Positions 41,652 through 52,053 of a stretch of 58,254 nt of DNA are shown here, piece by piece (the stretch's first letter is position 1; every line of letters begins with the position of its first letter). The stretch spans positions 1 to 58,254 of the forward strand of contig NZ_QJTI01000025.1 in the NCBI RefSeq assembly GCF_003217325.1, given 5' to 3'. The DNA comes from Rhodopseudomonas faecalis (lineage in GTDB: Bacteria; Pseudomonadota; Alphaproteobacteria; Rhizobiales; Xanthobacteraceae). Both the position numbers and the translations under genes were made by a program. The notes below the pieces were generated by a model that searched no databases, was not told the DNA's origin, and worked only from the letters and a program-made list of their open reading frames with translations.

Positions 41652-44600
41652 ATGAAGCTTTCCACCCGTATGGCGCTAGCGATGGTTGTGCTGGTGCTGC
41701 TGACCACGGGTGTGCTGGCAGCTCTCACCTACTACAACGTCATGTCGCTGCTGCTACCGCGGGTCCTTGACCGGCTGGAGACCCATTCGCGCGTCTCCGC
41801 GATGGTGCTGAACGCCTCGCTGAAAGGACTGCGTGCCGAGACGCTCAGCCTGCAGTCCTCCCCCGAAATCCGCAGCCTCGGCGATCAGCTCACCGCAAAT
41901 GGCGAAGACCCAACCGGCAGCGCTGAACTGCGGGCTCAGATTGAAAATCAGCTCGCCTCGGAGCTCACCGCCAAACCGGACTATGCACTGATCCGCATCA
42001 TCGCCGCGACCAATGACGGCACGGAGCTGATCCGGGTCGACCGTCTCGGCCCGAGCGGCACGATCCGGATCGTGCCACGCGCCGAGCTGACCGGACGCGG
42101 CGATCAGGTCTGCTACTCGGCAGGCATGGCGACGCCGCCCAATAGCGTGCATATCACCAAGGTCGAGGTCGGCCGGACCGATAACGGGCTGGCGCCGCGG
42201 GCTGCCCCGGTGATCCGCGCAGCGGCTCCACTGCAGACCGAGGACGGCAAGACTTTTGGCGTGCTGGTCATCAATGTCGATCTGCGCGCCGCGATCACCC
42301 GGATTCGCGACAGCGTCGATAGCGACAGCGAACTCTACGTCGTCAATGAGGACGGCGACTATCTGGTGCATCCCGACAAATCCAAGGAGTTCGGATTTGA
42401 GCGCGGCCAGCGCCGGCGTATCCAGGATGATTTTCCGCAATTCGCATCGGTGCTGGCCACCGCACAGGCCAACGCCCAGGTGATGACCGATAGCAACGGC
42501 GAACGGTTCGGACTCGGCTGGTCCTGGACCCGGCTCGCCGACGGCCCGCGGGTCGCGGTGATCGAGGCGCGTTCCTATGACGTGTTGATGAGCGTGCGTA
42601 GCGCGGTCAGTACGTCCACGCTGCTCGGTGGCGCCACCGCGATTCTGTGCGCGATCTTGATGGCGATCGTGCTGTCGCGCTCGCTGAGCCGGCCGCTGGT
42701 GGAGATCACCCGGGCGCTCGAAGGATTTGAACGCGGCGAACTGGTCAAGGTGCGGCCTGGCGGCAGCAGCGAGATCGCGGTGCTGACCGAGGCTTTGCAG
42801 CGCATGACGGCGGAAGCGCAGCGCAAAACCTCGGCGCTCAACGATGAAATCGGCGCGCGCAGCCGCATTGCCGAGATGCTGAACAACACCATTCACAACA
42901 TGGCTGACCCGGTGATGATCACCGACGCCAATGGCCGGGTGGTGCTCGCCAATATCGCCGCCACCAAACTGTTCGGCACGCCGACCGACATCGGCAATCC
43001 GCAGGCCTATCGCAGCTTCGCGCGTTTCTATCCGGACGGCGTAACGCCGCTGCCGTTTGACGAAGCGCCGCTGCTGCGCGCGCTTCGCGGCGAGACCGTT
43101 GAGAATTTCGAGTTCGTGGTGCGCCCGCACGACACCGATCGCAGTGCCTATCTGATCGCCAATGGCCGGCCGCTACGCGACGACAATGGCGTGCTGCAGG
43201 GCGTGGTGATGGTTTATCACGACGTCACGCTAACCAAGAAGGCCGAGCGCGAACTGCGCGAGAGCGAGCGGATGGCGCGCGCCATCATCGACACCGCGCT
43301 CGACGCATTCGTGCAGATCGATCCGGCCGGCAACATCACCGAATGGAGCCCGCAGGCCGAGACGCTGTTCGGCTGGCCGCACGACCAGGCGATCGGCCAC
43401 AATCTCGCTCAGCTGATCTTCAGCTCCGACAAGCAACCCAGTGTCACCGAACGCTACCGGCGCTTCATCGAATCGATCGACCATGGCGGCGACGGCTACC
43501 GGATCGAGGTCGAAGCCAATCACCGCGATGGCTCGGCGATTTTGGTGGAAGTCGCGATGACCGCGATGCCGCTCAGCGACGGCTATGTGATGAATGCGTT
43601 CTTCCGCGACCTGTCCGACAAGACCATCGCGGAACAGCAGCTGCGCCAAGCGCAGAAGATGGAGTCGATCGGGCAGCTCACCGGCGGCATTGCGCACGAC
43701 TTCAACAACATGCTGACGGTGATCACCGGCACCATCGATATTCTGGCAGCCTCGGTGGCCGACCGTCCGGAATGCGCGGCGATCACCCGGCTGATCAGCG
43801 AGGCCGCCGAACGCGGCGCCGAATTGACCCGCCATCTGCTCGCCTTCGCCCGCAAGCAGCCGCTGCAACCCTGCGAGACCGATCCCAATCTGGTGCTCAG
43901 CGAATTGCAGATTTTGCTGCGGCCGACGCTCGGCGAGCATATCGAATTGAAGCAGGTGCTGGCCGACGACGTCTGGCCGATCTTCGTGGACCGCGGCCAG
44001 CTCGAAGCCGCGCTGGTCAATCTTGCGGTCAATGCCCGCGACGCCATGCCCGAAGGCGGCACGCTGACGCTGGAAACCAGCAATGTGATGATCGACCAGG
44101 ATTTCGCACGCCGCTATGGCGAGGGCGAGCCTGGTCCTTATGTGATGATCACGGTGACCGATACCGGCTGCGGCATTCCGGAATCGATCAGGGCGCGGGT
44201 GTTCGATCCGTTCTTCACCACCAAGGAAGTCGGCAAGGGCACCGGGCTTGGGCTCAGCATGGTGTATGGCTTCATCAAGCAGTCGGGCGGTCACATCACG
44301 CTGTATAGCGAGGTCGACCATGGCACAGCGTTCCGGATCTATCTGCCGCGCGCCAAATCCGAAGCGCCGCTATTACAGTCCAACGAACCGTACGCGGGCA
44401 ATGATCTGCGCGGCGACGAAACCATTTTGATCGTCGAAGACGACGCCATGGTGCGCAACTACGTGACCGCGCAGCTGAAAGCGCTTGGATACACCACGAT
44501 CTCCGCCGCCAACGCCGCTGCGGCGCTGGAACTATGCGACCGCGGCGAGGCGTTCGATCTGTTGTTCACCGACATCGTGATGCCGGGCAAGGTCAATGGC

Positions 44601-44822
44601 GTGCAGCTCGCCGCCGAGATGGCCAAGCGCCGCCCTGGCCTGAAAGTGCTGTACACTTCGGGCTATTCTGAGAACGCGGTGATCCACGGCAACCGGCTCG
44701 ATCCGGATATTTTGCTGCTCACCAAGCCGTATCGCCGCAGCGAACTGGCGCGCATGATCCGCCTGGCCCTGGCGACCGCCGCGCCAACTGAACGCCGCGC
44801 TGCCGAGGCGCAGAGTTCTTGA
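41652..44822 (+). CDS. Hybrid sensor histidine kinase (extracellular sensor, HAMP, two PAS, kinase, receiver)
   Basis: The 1056-residue membrane kinase has a first membrane helix (8-28), an extracellular Cache-like domain (about 35-300), a second helix (about 318-340), HAMP (about 340-395), two PAS domains (about 410-530 and 535-660), and a HisKA box with phospho-acceptor His682 (GGIAHDFNNML). The ATPase domain has N (NLAVNARDAMPEGG) and G (TDTGCGIPE, GKGTGLGLSM) boxes. The receiver domain has Asp974 (LLFTDIVMP) and Lys in LLTKPY. No separate regulator is next to it. The AHDFNN type often pairs with single-domain receivers. The signal is unknown. Confidence 0.9.
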   Translation: MKLSTRMALAMVVLVLLTTGVLAALTYYNVMSLLLPRVLDRLETHSRVSAMVLNASLKGLRAETLSLQSSPEIRSLGDQLTANGEDPTGSAELRAQIENQLASELTAKPDYALIRIIAATNDGTELIRVDRLGPSGTIRIVPRAELTGRGDQVCYSAGMATPPNSVHITKVEVGRTDNGLAPRAAPVIRAAAPLQTEDGKTFGVLVINVDLRAAITRIRDSVDSDSELYVVNEDGDYLVHPDKSKEFGFERGQRRRIQDDFPQFASVLATAQANAQVMTDSNGERFGLGWSWTRLADGPRVAVIEARSYDVLMSVRSAVSTSTLLGGATAILCAILMAIVLSRSLSRPLVEITRALEGFERGELVKVRPGGSSEIAVLTEALQRMTAEAQRKTSALNDEIGARSRIAEMLNNTIHNMADPVMITDANGRVVLANIAATKLFGTPTDIGNPQAYRSFARFYPDGVTPLPFDEAPLLRALRGETVENFEFVVRPHDTDRSAYLIANGRPLRDDNGVLQGVVMVYHDVTLTKKAERELRESERMARAIIDTALDAFVQIDPAGNITEWSPQAETLFGWPHDQAIGHNLAQLIFSSDKQPSVTERYRRFIESIDHGGDGYRIEVEANHRDGSAILVEVAMTAMPLSDGYVMNAFFRDLSDKTIAEQQLRQAQKMESIGQLTGGIAHDFNNMLTVITGTIDILAASVADRPECAAITRLISEAAERGAELTRHLLAFARKQPLQPCETDPNLVLSELQILLRPTLGEHIELKQVLADDVWPIFVDRGQLEAALVNLAVNARDAMPEGGTLTLETSNVMIDQDFARRYGEGEPGPYVMITVTDTGCGIPESIRARVFDPFFTTKEVGKGTGLGLSMVYGFIKQSGGHITLYSEVDHGTAFRIYLPRAKSEAPLLQSNEPYAGNDLRGDETILIVEDDAMVRNYVTAQLKALGYTTISAANAAAALELCDRGEAFDLLFTDIVMPGKVNGVQLAAEMAKRRPGLKVLYTSGYSENAVIHGNRLDPDILLLTKPYRRSELARMIRLALATAAPTERRAAEAQSS

Positions 44823-44865
44823 TCATCCGATTTGCGGGGATCCTGGGCGGACACCGTGTCGCTTG

Positions 44866-45020
44866 ATACCAACCGCGATTGATAGCAACCGCCCTCAATT
44901 TCACCCCCGTCATGCCCGCGCTTGTCGCGGGCATCCACGTCTTACAGCCCGTGTAGCAGCAAAAACGTGGATGGCCGGGACAAGCCCGGCCATGACGCGT
45001 GGATAGTTGGCATCGATGTC
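44866..45020. repeat. MITE-like element, diverged copy
   Basis: The core CGTCATG...CATGACG (44908-44997) is intact in both hairpins. The left flank ATACCAACCGCGATTGATAGCAACC matches the ATACCAACGG end. The right flank GTTGGCATCGATG looks like a second, inverted copy of the same end, so the borders are rearranged. Confidence 0.7.
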
Positions 45021-45050
45021 CACGGCGTTCACCGCGCGCGGGCCGCGCAA

Positions 45051-46139
45051 TCAATCCTCGATCAGCGCGAATTGCAGCAGCAGGTTGCGCTGGATCATCG
45101 AGAAATTATCGTCCGACACCAGGGTCAGGATGGTGTGGCCCTCGGCATCGCGATGCACGGCAATGCCTTCGAGATTGTCGATCTCATAGCCGAGGTCGGC
45201 GCTAAAGATCTCATCGCCATCGAGCAGCGCGCCGGGGCCAAGCTTGTTGAGCGGCAGCCGGCGAATGCGGATGCCGGCGCCCCTGAACAGCGAGAATTTC
45301 CGCTCCAGCAGCAATAGATCGCCGCCCGGCAGCAGCGCGGCATCGCTGATATCATAATCGTCGCTGCGGCGGATCGCGAAACTGCCGGTGTGGGCGCCGA
45401 GCATGAAGCCGATGATATGGCCATTGGCATCAAGGCCGCGCTCGGAGATCGCCAGCAGCGTGCCGCCAAGCCGTACGCCTTTCGGAATCGCCACCAGCGC
45501 TTCCACGCCCTTGTTGGAGGGCAGCCGCCGCAGCGCGGGCGGCACCGCCAGCACTTCGCCGCGCGCCAGCACGCCGTCGCGGCCGAAATCATATTTCAGA
45601 ATCTGATGCACGCGCTCGAGGCCGATATAGGCCGTGCCGCCATCAACGGCCAGCGCCTCGGTGTCGTACCAGCGCCGCGACGCCATGATCGAGCGGCCAT
45701 CGGGGCCGAGCACCGGGGCGGCTTCAACATCCGCGAGCCCGACCATATCGCGGCCGCGATAGACGATCTTGCCGGTGAACCAGGTGGCCTTGTCGCTGAT
45801 CGCCACAAAACGCTCGCCGGCGCTGTCGAGCCGCAGCGCCGACAGGCCGCCGAAACCACGGAACGAAGAGGTCAGCACCAGGCCGCTACGGAACTGGAGC
45901 GCGCCAAAGCGGGTGCGCGCCCGGTCGCGCAGATCGAAGGAGGTCAGCGGCCGCGCATGAACCTCGATCGCGACGCGCCGCTCCGCGGGCAGCTCCGCGG
46001 CGGCGGGCTGCGGCGGGCGTGATTGCACGCCGAGCTGGGCTTGCGCTGCGGGCGAGAGCAGCGACAGACCGGCAGCGGCGCTGATCGACGCCGCCGCGGC
46101 CAGAAAACCGCGGCGGGTGCTGGCGCCGCCGAGGCTCAC
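45051..46139 (-). CDS. Twin-arginine exported phytase-like esterase (PF13449-type)
   Basis: The 362-residue product starts with a twin-arginine signal ([28 protein letters not shown]). The body resembles the 'esterase-like activity of phytase' family, a beta-propeller-like fold ([81 protein letters not shown]). The GTG start overlaps the cobT stop (GTGA), so translation is coupled to cobT. The substrate is unknown; phosphate-ester hydrolysis is only the family label. Confidence 0.83.
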   Translation of the reverse strand: MSLGGASTRRGFLAAAASISAAAGLSLLSPAAQAQLGVQSRPPQPAAAELPAERRVAIEVHARPLTSFDLRDRARTRFGALQFRSGLVLTSSFRGFGGLSALRLDSAGERFVAISDKATWFTGKIVYRGRDMVGLADVEAAPVLGPDGRSIMASRRWYDTEALAVDGGTAYIGLERVHQILKYDFGRDGVLARGEVLAVPPALRRLPSNKGVEALVAIPKGVRLGGTLLAISERGLDANGHIIGFMLGAHTGSFAIRRSDDYDISDAALLPGGDLLLLERKFSLFRGAGIRIRRLPLNKLGPGALLDGDEIFSADLGYEIDNLEGIAVHRDAEGHTILTLVSDDNFSMIQRNLLLQFALIED

Positions 46140-48037
46140 GAATGCAGTCGCCGGCGACGCGGCGCGGGCTGCGCCGTCGGCGCGTGGGTCTCGCTGAACA
46201 GCTCGGCGAGCTTTTCAGTGATCGCGCCGCCGAGTTCCTCGGCATCGACGATCGTCACCGCGCGCCGATAGTAGCGGGTGACGTCGTGGCCGATGCCGAT
46301 CGCGATCAGCTCCACCGGCGAGCGGGTCTCGATGTCCTCGATCACATGGCGCAGATGGCGCTCGAGATAATTGCCGGGGTTGACCGACAGCGTGGAGTCA
46401 TCCACCGGGGCGCCGTCCGAGATCATCATCAGGATCTTGCGCTGCTCGGGGCGCGCCAGCAGGCGCTTATGCGCCCAATCGAGCGCCTCGCCGTCGATGT
46501 TCTCCTTGAGCAGGCCCTCGCGCATCATCAGGCCGAGATTGCGGCGCGAGCGCCGCCAGGGCGCATCGGCCGCCTTGTAGACGATGTGGCGCAGATCGTT
46601 GAGCCGGCCCGGATTGGCCGGCTTGCCGGCGGCGAGCCAGGCCTCGCGCGATTGCCCGCCCTTCCAGGCGCGCGTGGTGAAGCCGAGGATCTCGACCTTG
46701 ACGCCGCAGCGCTCCAGCGTGCGCGCCAGAATGTCGGCGCAGGTCGCCGCCACCGTGATCGGCCGGCCGCGCATCGAGCCGGAATTGTCGAGCAGCAGCG
46801 TCACCACGGTGTCGCGGAAGGTGGCTTCCTTCTCGTGCATGAACGACAGCGGATGGAACGGGTCGGTGACCACGCGCGACAGCCGCGCCGGGTCCAAAAT
46901 GCCTTCTTCCAGATCGAAGTCCCAGGCACGGTTCTGCTGCGCCATCAGCCGGCGCTGCAGCCGGTTGGCCAGGCGCGCGACGATGCCCTGCAGATGGGCG
47001 AGCTGCTTGTCGAGATAGGCGCGCAGCCGCTCCAGCTCCTCACCGTCACACAGGTCTTCGGCAGAGACTTCCTCGTCGAATTTCGGCGCAAAGGCGTGAT
47101 ATTCCGGCCCGCGCGGCTCGTTCTGGCCGCGGGAGCCGGGCCGCGTGGTTTCGCCGGGCATTTCGTCGTCGCCGAGCTCGCCGTCGTCATAGGCGTCGCT
47201 CATGGTGCTCTGCGCGGCGTCCATCGAACTGTCGGACACTTCTTCAGAGCTGGCTTCGGCCTGGTCGGCGCTCTGCTCCTGCGAGGTTTCGCTATCGGGC
47301 TTACCCTCGCCGCCGGACTGATCGCTCTCGCCCTGCGGGTTGTCGTCCTGCTTGTCCTCTTCCTCGGATTCGGAATCGCGATCCTCGCCGAGTTCGAGCG
47401 CCACCAACAGATCGTGGATCGCATCGCCAAAGCGGTTCTGATCCTCGGCAAAGCGCTCCAGCAGATCGAGCCGCGGCCCGATCTTGGTTTCCAGCACCGG
47501 GCGCCACAGATCGACCAGTTTGCGTGCCGCGGCCGGCGGCGCGAGCCCGGTCAAACGCTCGCGCACCAGCATTGCCAAGGCATCGGCGAGCGGCGCATCG
47601 GCACGGTCGGTGATTTCGTCGAATTTGCCGCGGTGGAAATGATCGTCGAGCATCGCCGACAGATTGTCGGCCACACCCGGCATGCGCCGCGCGCCGAGCG
47701 CTTCGACACGCGCCTGCTCGACCGCCTCGAACACGCCGCGCGCCTGCGGATTGCCGGGCATCAGCTTGCGATGCAGCTTGGGATCGTGACAGGCGAGTTT
47801 GAGCGCAATGGAGTCGGCGTGGCCGCGCACCACGGCGGCGTCGCGCTTGGTCAGCTTGCGCGCCGGCTCCGGCAGCCGCGCCTTGCCCGGGCTGAGGCCC
47901 GGGCGCTCGGCGGCGAAAGTGACGTCAAGCTCCGGCACATTGGCAACGGCGCGCAGACAGGAGGCCACCGCGCGCTTGAACGGCTCGGTCGGAGCCTCGC
48001 GCGAGTTGCCCTTGAACTTGATATTGGACGTGGTCAT
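46136..48037 (-). CDS. cobT: Cobaltochelatase subunit CobT
   Basis: In the aerobic B12 pathway, CobN-CobS-CobT inserts Co2+ into hydrogenobyrinate a,c-diamide. This 633-residue CobT has an N-terminal helical domain, a long acidic Ser/Asp/Glu-rich linker (about 210-300, [15 protein letters not shown]), and a C-terminal von Willebrand domain with MIDAS motif DNSGSM. The ATG at 48037 gives the usual [11 protein letters not shown]-terminus; a GC-rich upstream extension is rejected. It follows cobS by about 240 bases; cobN is not in the window. Confidence 0.95.
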   Translation of the reverse strand: MTTSNIKFKGNSREAPTEPFKRAVASCLRAVANVPELDVTFAAERPGLSPGKARLPEPARKLTKRDAAVVRGHADSIALKLACHDPKLHRKLMPGNPQARGVFEAVEQARVEALGARRMPGVADNLSAMLDDHFHRGKFDEITDRADAPLADALAMLVRERLTGLAPPAAARKLVDLWRPVLETKIGPRLDLLERFAEDQNRFGDAIHDLLVALELGEDRDSESEEEDKQDDNPQGESDQSGGEGKPDSETSQEQSADQAEASSEEVSDSSMDAAQSTMSDAYDDGELGDDEMPGETTRPGSRGQNEPRGPEYHAFAPKFDEEVSAEDLCDGEELERLRAYLDKQLAHLQGIVARLANRLQRRLMAQQNRAWDFDLEEGILDPARLSRVVTDPFHPLSFMHEKEATFRDTVVTLLLDNSGSMRGRPITVAATCADILARTLERCGVKVEILGFTTRAWKGGQSREAWLAAGKPANPGRLNDLRHIVYKAADAPWRRSRRNLGLMMREGLLKENIDGEALDWAHKRLLARPEQRKILMMISDGAPVDDSTLSVNPGNYLERHLRHVIEDIETRSPVELIAIGIGHDVTRYYRRAVTIVDAEELGGAITEKLAELFSETHAPTAQPAPRRRRLHS

Positions 48038-48276
48038 CGCAGCGTCGAACCTCTCAGCCTCGGTCCTCTTGCCCCTCCCCCTGCAAGGGGAGAGTGGCCC
48101 GGCGTAGCGCAGCGAAACCGGAGCGGCAGGCACCAGCCAGGGCCGTGCCCGAATCCCACCCCGGCCTCCGCGGAGCTGGCCCGGACGGCGCGATGCGCCG
48201 CTCCGGGTGCTCAAGCCGCCGCTCGCCACGCGGGCGAACAGCGGTCACGAGCGCTCCCTGGTCAGTTAGGGAAAGC

Positions 48277-49272
48277 TCAGCTCAGCGCGATATTGACCGC
48301 GCTCTCCGGCAGTTCCGCGTTGAAGCAACGCTGATAGAACTCGGCCACCAGCGGCCGCTCCAGCTCGTCACACTTGTTGAGGAAGGTGACGCGGAACGCA
48401 AAGCCGATGTCCCCGAAGATCTCCGAGTTCTCGGCCCAGGTGATCACGGTCCGCGGGCTCATCACCGTCGACAGATCGCCATTGGCGAAGGCGTTACGGG
48501 TCAGATCGGCGAGCCGCACCATCTTGCTGACGGTGTCGCGGCCCTGCGGGTTGCGATAATGCACCGCCTTGGCGAGCACGATCTCGACCTCGTTGTCATG
48601 CGGCAGGTAGTTCAGCGTGGTGACGATCGACCAGCGGTCCATCTGGCCCTGGTTGATCTGCTGGGTGCCGTGATAGAGGCCCGACGTATCGCCAAGGCCG
48701 ATGGTGTTGGCGGTCGCGAACAGGCGGAACGCCGGATGCGGCTTGATCACCTTGTTCTGATCGAGCAGCGTCAGCCGGCCAGAGATTTCCAGCACGCGCT
48801 GAATGACAAACATCACGTCCGGACGGCCGGCGTCATATTCGTCGAACACCAGCGCCACATTGTGCTGCAGAGCCCAGGGCAGAATGCCGTCACGAAACTC
48901 GGTGACCTGCTTGCCTTCGCGCACCACGATGGCGTCCTTGCCGACCAGGTCGATACGGCTGATGTGGCTGTCGAGATTGACGCGCACGCAGGGCCAATTG
49001 AGCCGAGCCGCAACCTGCTCGATATGGGTCGATTTGCCGGTGCCGTGATAGCCGGTGACCATCACACGGCGATTGCGGGCAAAGCCGGCGAGAATGGCGA
49101 GCGTGGTGGCACGGTCAAAGCGATAATCCGGATCGACGTCCGGCACATGCGGATCAGCCTCGGAATAAGCCGGAACTTCAAGGTCACTATCGATACCGAA
49201 GACCTGGCGAACCGACACTTTCATATCGGGCAGGCCGACGGACTCCTGCGTATTGGTCATGGCGGCGGTCAT
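48277..49272 (-). CDS. cobS: Cobaltochelatase subunit CobS (AAA+ ATPase)
   Basis: The 331-residue MoxR-like AAA+ ATPase has Walker [10 protein letters not shown] and Walker [12 protein letters not shown], with sensor-1 FATANTIG. It forms hexameric rings with CobT to power CobN. The ATG at 49272 follows a perfect GGAGG site. The J-domain gene lies upstream on the same strand. No cobalamin riboswitch features were seen in the leader. Confidence 0.95.
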   Translation of the reverse strand: MTAAMTNTQESVGLPDMKVSVRQVFGIDSDLEVPAYSEADPHVPDVDPDYRFDRATTLAILAGFARNRRVMVTGYHGTGKSTHIEQVAARLNWPCVRVNLDSHISRIDLVGKDAIVVREGKQVTEFRDGILPWALQHNVALVFDEYDAGRPDVMFVIQRVLEISGRLTLLDQNKVIKPHPAFRLFATANTIGLGDTSGLYHGTQQINQGQMDRWSIVTTLNYLPHDNEVEIVLAKAVHYRNPQGRDTVSKMVRLADLTRNAFANGDLSTVMSPRTVITWAENSEIFGDIGFAFRVTFLNKCDELERPLVAEFYQRCFNAELPESAVNIALS

Positions 49273-49522
49273 CAATCCTCCGTGGCCCAGGGCACACCCC
49301 GGACCGGACTTGCATTTAGCTACGGTTGAGTGCGTTTTGCGAACCTAGCAGAGAGCCGCGGCCGGAAGAAGCCCGTCACCCCACAAAGTTCCAATGTGAT
49401 TTCATTAAGATAGGCGGCAGCGACGTTTTTCGCCAGGCGGCAGAAGCGAATCACTTCGGATGATCGCCATCAGCCCAGCGCGGCACCCGCAGGCGCATGG
49501 CTCGAACCGGCGGCGGTGCCGC

Positions 49523-50155
49523 TTAGGCGCGCACCACCGTTTTCAAATAATTGTAAGCCTTGATGATCTCGATCAGGCGGTCTTCGGTGGAGCGGTCGCC
49601 GCCATTGGCGTCGGGATGATGCAGCTTCACCAGGGTCTTGTATTTGGCCTTGACCGTTTCCAGCGTGGCGCCGGCTTCCAGTCCCATCACCTGCAGCGCC
49701 TTGCGCTCGGCATTCAGCACCTTGCGTTCTTCGGCGCGGGCTTCGGGCCCAGGGCGCGACGAGGTGCGGCCGTTCATTTCGCTGAACATGCCGAGCGGAT
49801 CGAATGCCTCGTTGACATCCGCAGTCGATTGGCTGCGCGGCCCGGTATTGGCCCCCATCCGCCAGGTCGGGCGATGCCCGGTGAGCGCATCTTTCTGGAA
49901 CCGCGCTACCGCATCGGGCTCCATGCCCTGGAAGAAGTTGTAGCTCTGGTTGTATTCGCGCACATGGTTCAGGCAGAAGTGCCAGTACTGTTTCTCGAGC
50001 CCGCGCCCTTTCGGCGCGCGATGCGAGCCGCGCGCGGTACAGCCCGGCCATTGGCAGTCGACAGCTTCCTCACGCACGCGGCCCTGCCGCGGCGTCGCGG
50101 CTTTTCTCGGCTTGATGCGGATGCTGTCGAAGAATTTCGATGAATCGATCGGCAT
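49523..50155 (-). CDS. J-domain (DnaJ-like) protein with Cys/His-rich N-terminal domain
   Basis: The 210-residue protein ends with a J domain (QVMGLEAGATLETVKAKYKTLVKLHHPDANGG) whose HPD motif stimulates Hsp70 ATPase. The N-terminal half has a conserved-looking Cys/His pattern (DCQWPGCTARGSHRAP, WHFCLNHVREYNQSYNFF) that may bind a metal. I recall this type being common in Rhizobiales next to cobS. It is transcribed towards cobS and divergent from bolA, with about 105 bases between the starts. Confidence 0.87.
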   Translation of the reverse strand: MPIDSSKFFDSIRIKPRKAATPRQGRVREEAVDCQWPGCTARGSHRAPKGRGLEKQYWHFCLNHVREYNQSYNFFQGMEPDAVARFQKDALTGHRPTWRMGANTGPRSQSTADVNEAFDPLGMFSEMNGRTSSRPGPEARAEERKVLNAERKALQVMGLEAGATLETVKAKYKTLVKLHHPDANGGDRSTEDRLIEIIKAYNYLKTVVRA

Positions 50156-50259
50156 GGCGCGGACTATGACAACGCCGCGCGAAATGCTTCAAGTCTTGAC
50201 ATTGCAAATACCCGACAGGTTGATACGCAACAACGAACAAACAGCAGAGGCGAAGCTCA

Positions 50260-50547
50260 ATGGGCGCCAAGGACGATATGACCAGGAAGCTGAACGAAGC
50301 GTTCGCGCCCCGTCGTCTCGAGGTGATTGACGAATCCCATTTGCACGAGGGCCACCGCGGACACAGGCACGGCGGCGAGACGCATTTCCGCATCAACATC
50401 GTGTCGCAGGCGTTCGAGAGCAAGAGCCGCGTCGAGCGTCACCGCATGATCAACGCGCTGCTGGCAGACGAATTCGCAGGGCGTCTTCACGCTTTGGCAA
50501 TCAAAGCGCAAGCGCCGAGCGAGATCGAGATCGAGAGTTCCAACTAA
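50260..50547 (+). CDS. bolA: BolA-family protein
   Basis: This 95-residue BolA-fold protein has ETHFRINIVSQAFESKSRVERHRMINALL, the conserved core with the C-terminal His that helps bind shared [2Fe-2S] clusters with monothiol glutaredoxins. An additional histidine-rich loop (HLHEGHRGHRHGG) lies before it. The start at GAKDDMTRK has an AGAGG site about 10 bases away. An ATG six codons later (MTRKLNEAF) has AAGGA upstream and is also possible. Confidence 0.9.
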   Translation: MGAKDDMTRKLNEAFAPRRLEVIDESHLHEGHRGHRHGGETHFRINIVSQAFESKSRVERHRMINALLADEFAGRLHALAIKAQAPSEIEIESSN

Positions 50548-50589
50548 CTCTGCGTTCCGAAGCCGCGCGGCATCAGCCGCGCATCCGGA

Positions 50590-52053
50590 TCAGCGCATCG
50601 CCGAGAACCGGCTTTCAAACGAGCCCGACACCACCGGCGCAGCGCCTGACAGCGTGCCGCCGGTTGCGGTGGCAGCGGCGTTGTTCTTCGGCGCTGGCTT
50701 GACGGTGGCAACATGCGGCGGGTCCGCAGGCTTATGCACCGCAGGCTTAGCGTTGGCCGTGGCCACCACCGAACGCGGCGTCTCCGCCGGCTTGGCAACA
50801 GCCGGATGGGCTGCTGCCGGCTTCGGCTTGGGCGACGGCGTCGAGGCCGTGGTATCGGTGCCGCTGCCGCGCTGCGCCAGGCTGCTGAGGAAATTGCGCT
50901 CGCTCGACGGCGCATTGGCGACGCGCGGACCAGGCAGTGCAACGCTCGCGGCCGCAGACGGCTCGTCATTGATCGCAGCCGGCGCCGGCGCCAGCGAAGC
51001 CACCGCCTTGGGCGGATTGACGTGCGAGGGAATGGTGCCCGGCGCGCGGCCGAACGCCGAGCTTTCGACGCTTGAGCTGTCGGGATCGGACAGCCCGGTC
51101 GCCGCATCGGGAATCTTCGAGGCAAACACCTTATGCATGCCGCCGTCGATATCAGGACGGCGCTGCGCCACCGGCGTGCCCTTGGCGATCAGGTCCGCAA
51201 CCTTGACCTCGTCGTCGTGCTGCTTCTGGCGCACCGCCTGGGCAATGTCCTCAGGCACCACATAGGTCGGACACTTCGCGGTGGCATTGAAGGTCAGCGA
51301 TTTGTTGGAACCGGGCGGCGGCGCCGGATTGAACACGTAGCGGCCCTCGCAGACCTCGACCTTCGGCTCCTGGCGCGTCACCTGGAAGTGATCATAGCCT
51401 TCCTTGATCATCTTCCAGAACGGCATGTTCGGATTGTTGCGATGCCGCGCCATGTTGAGCGGCGTCATCTTGAACGGATAGGCCTGCACCTGGAAGGCGC
51501 GCTGTCCGCCGAAGAACGATTCGCGGCCGAGCGAATAGATTTCGGAAATCTGCTCGTCGGTCATCGCGTAGCAACCGCGCGACGAACAATCGCCATGCAC
51601 CATCAGCTGCGAACCGGTGCGGCCGAGCGCCCGGTCGAACGCATTCGGATAACCGATGTTGAACGACAGATAGTACGACGACTGCGGGTTCATCTGACCC
51701 GGCGTGATCGAATAGAATCCTTCCGGCGCCTGACGATCGCCTTCACGCACCTTCGGGCCAAGATCGCCGGACCAGCGGCAGATCGGATAGGTTTTCAGCA
51801 GCGCGTATTGCCCGTCGCGGGTCTGTTTCCAAACCTCCAGCTCGGCTTCCTGCTTAAACAGCCGAACCAGCATCGGCGATTGCGGGTCCATGTTCTTGGA
51901 CTGCATCTCGGCGACCAGCTTTTCGGGAATGGGCTTATTCGCCCTGGCGTTTCGGGCCAGCGACAGCTCATCGCTGTTGCAGCCAGCGAGCACGCCTGCG
52001 GTCGCGAGCACGACCGAGGTGAGCAACGCGCGAACGAGCGGACGATCCTGCAA
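50590..52053 (-). CDS. YafK-type L,D-transpeptidase lipoprotein
   Basis: The 487-residue product has a lipoprotein signal (VLATAGVLAGC, lipidated Cys25) and a YkuD/YafK catalytic domain with the Cys-protease-like motif HGDCSSRGC (His153, Cys161). Family members form or cleave 3-3 cross-links or act on lipoprotein anchorage; YafK relatives can detach Braun lipoprotein. A long Ala/Pro/Lys-rich tail (about 330-487) follows, probably spanning the periplasm. A TTG start is inferred: it lies seven bases after GGAG and just before the signal. A GTG further upstream would add 38 charged residues before the lipobox. Confidence 0.85.
   Translation of the reverse strand: MQDRPLVRALLTSVVLATAGVLAGCNSDELSLARNARANKPIPEKLVAEMQSKNMDPQSPMLVRLFKQEAELEVWKQTRDGQYALLKTYPICRWSGDLGPKVREGDRQAPEGFYSITPGQMNPQSSYYLSFNIGYPNAFDRALGRTGSQLMVHGDCSSRGCYAMTDEQISEIYSLGRESFFGGQRAFQVQAYPFKMTPLNMARHRNNPNMPFWKMIKEGYDHFQVTRQEPKVEVCEGRYVFNPAPPPGSNKSLTFNATAKCPTYVVPEDIAQAVRQKQHDDEVKVADLIAKGTPVAQRRPDIDGGMHKVFASKIPDAATGLSDPDSSSVESSAFGRAPGTIPSHVNPPKAVASLAPAPAAINDEPSAAASVALPGPRVANAPSSERNFLSSLAQRGSGTDTTASTPSPKPKPAAAHPAVAKPAETPRSVVATANAKPAVHKPADPPHVATVKPAPKNNAAATATGGTLSGAAPVVSGSFESRFSAMR

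Noticed and set aside
46142-48334. 730-codon open frame opposite cobT
   Set aside because: Antisense shadow of cobT; no domain recognised, and cobT has MIDAS and correct length.
49273-49522. Cobalamin riboswitch upstream of cobS
   Set aside because: No B12-box-like conserved core or typical folding was found in the leader.
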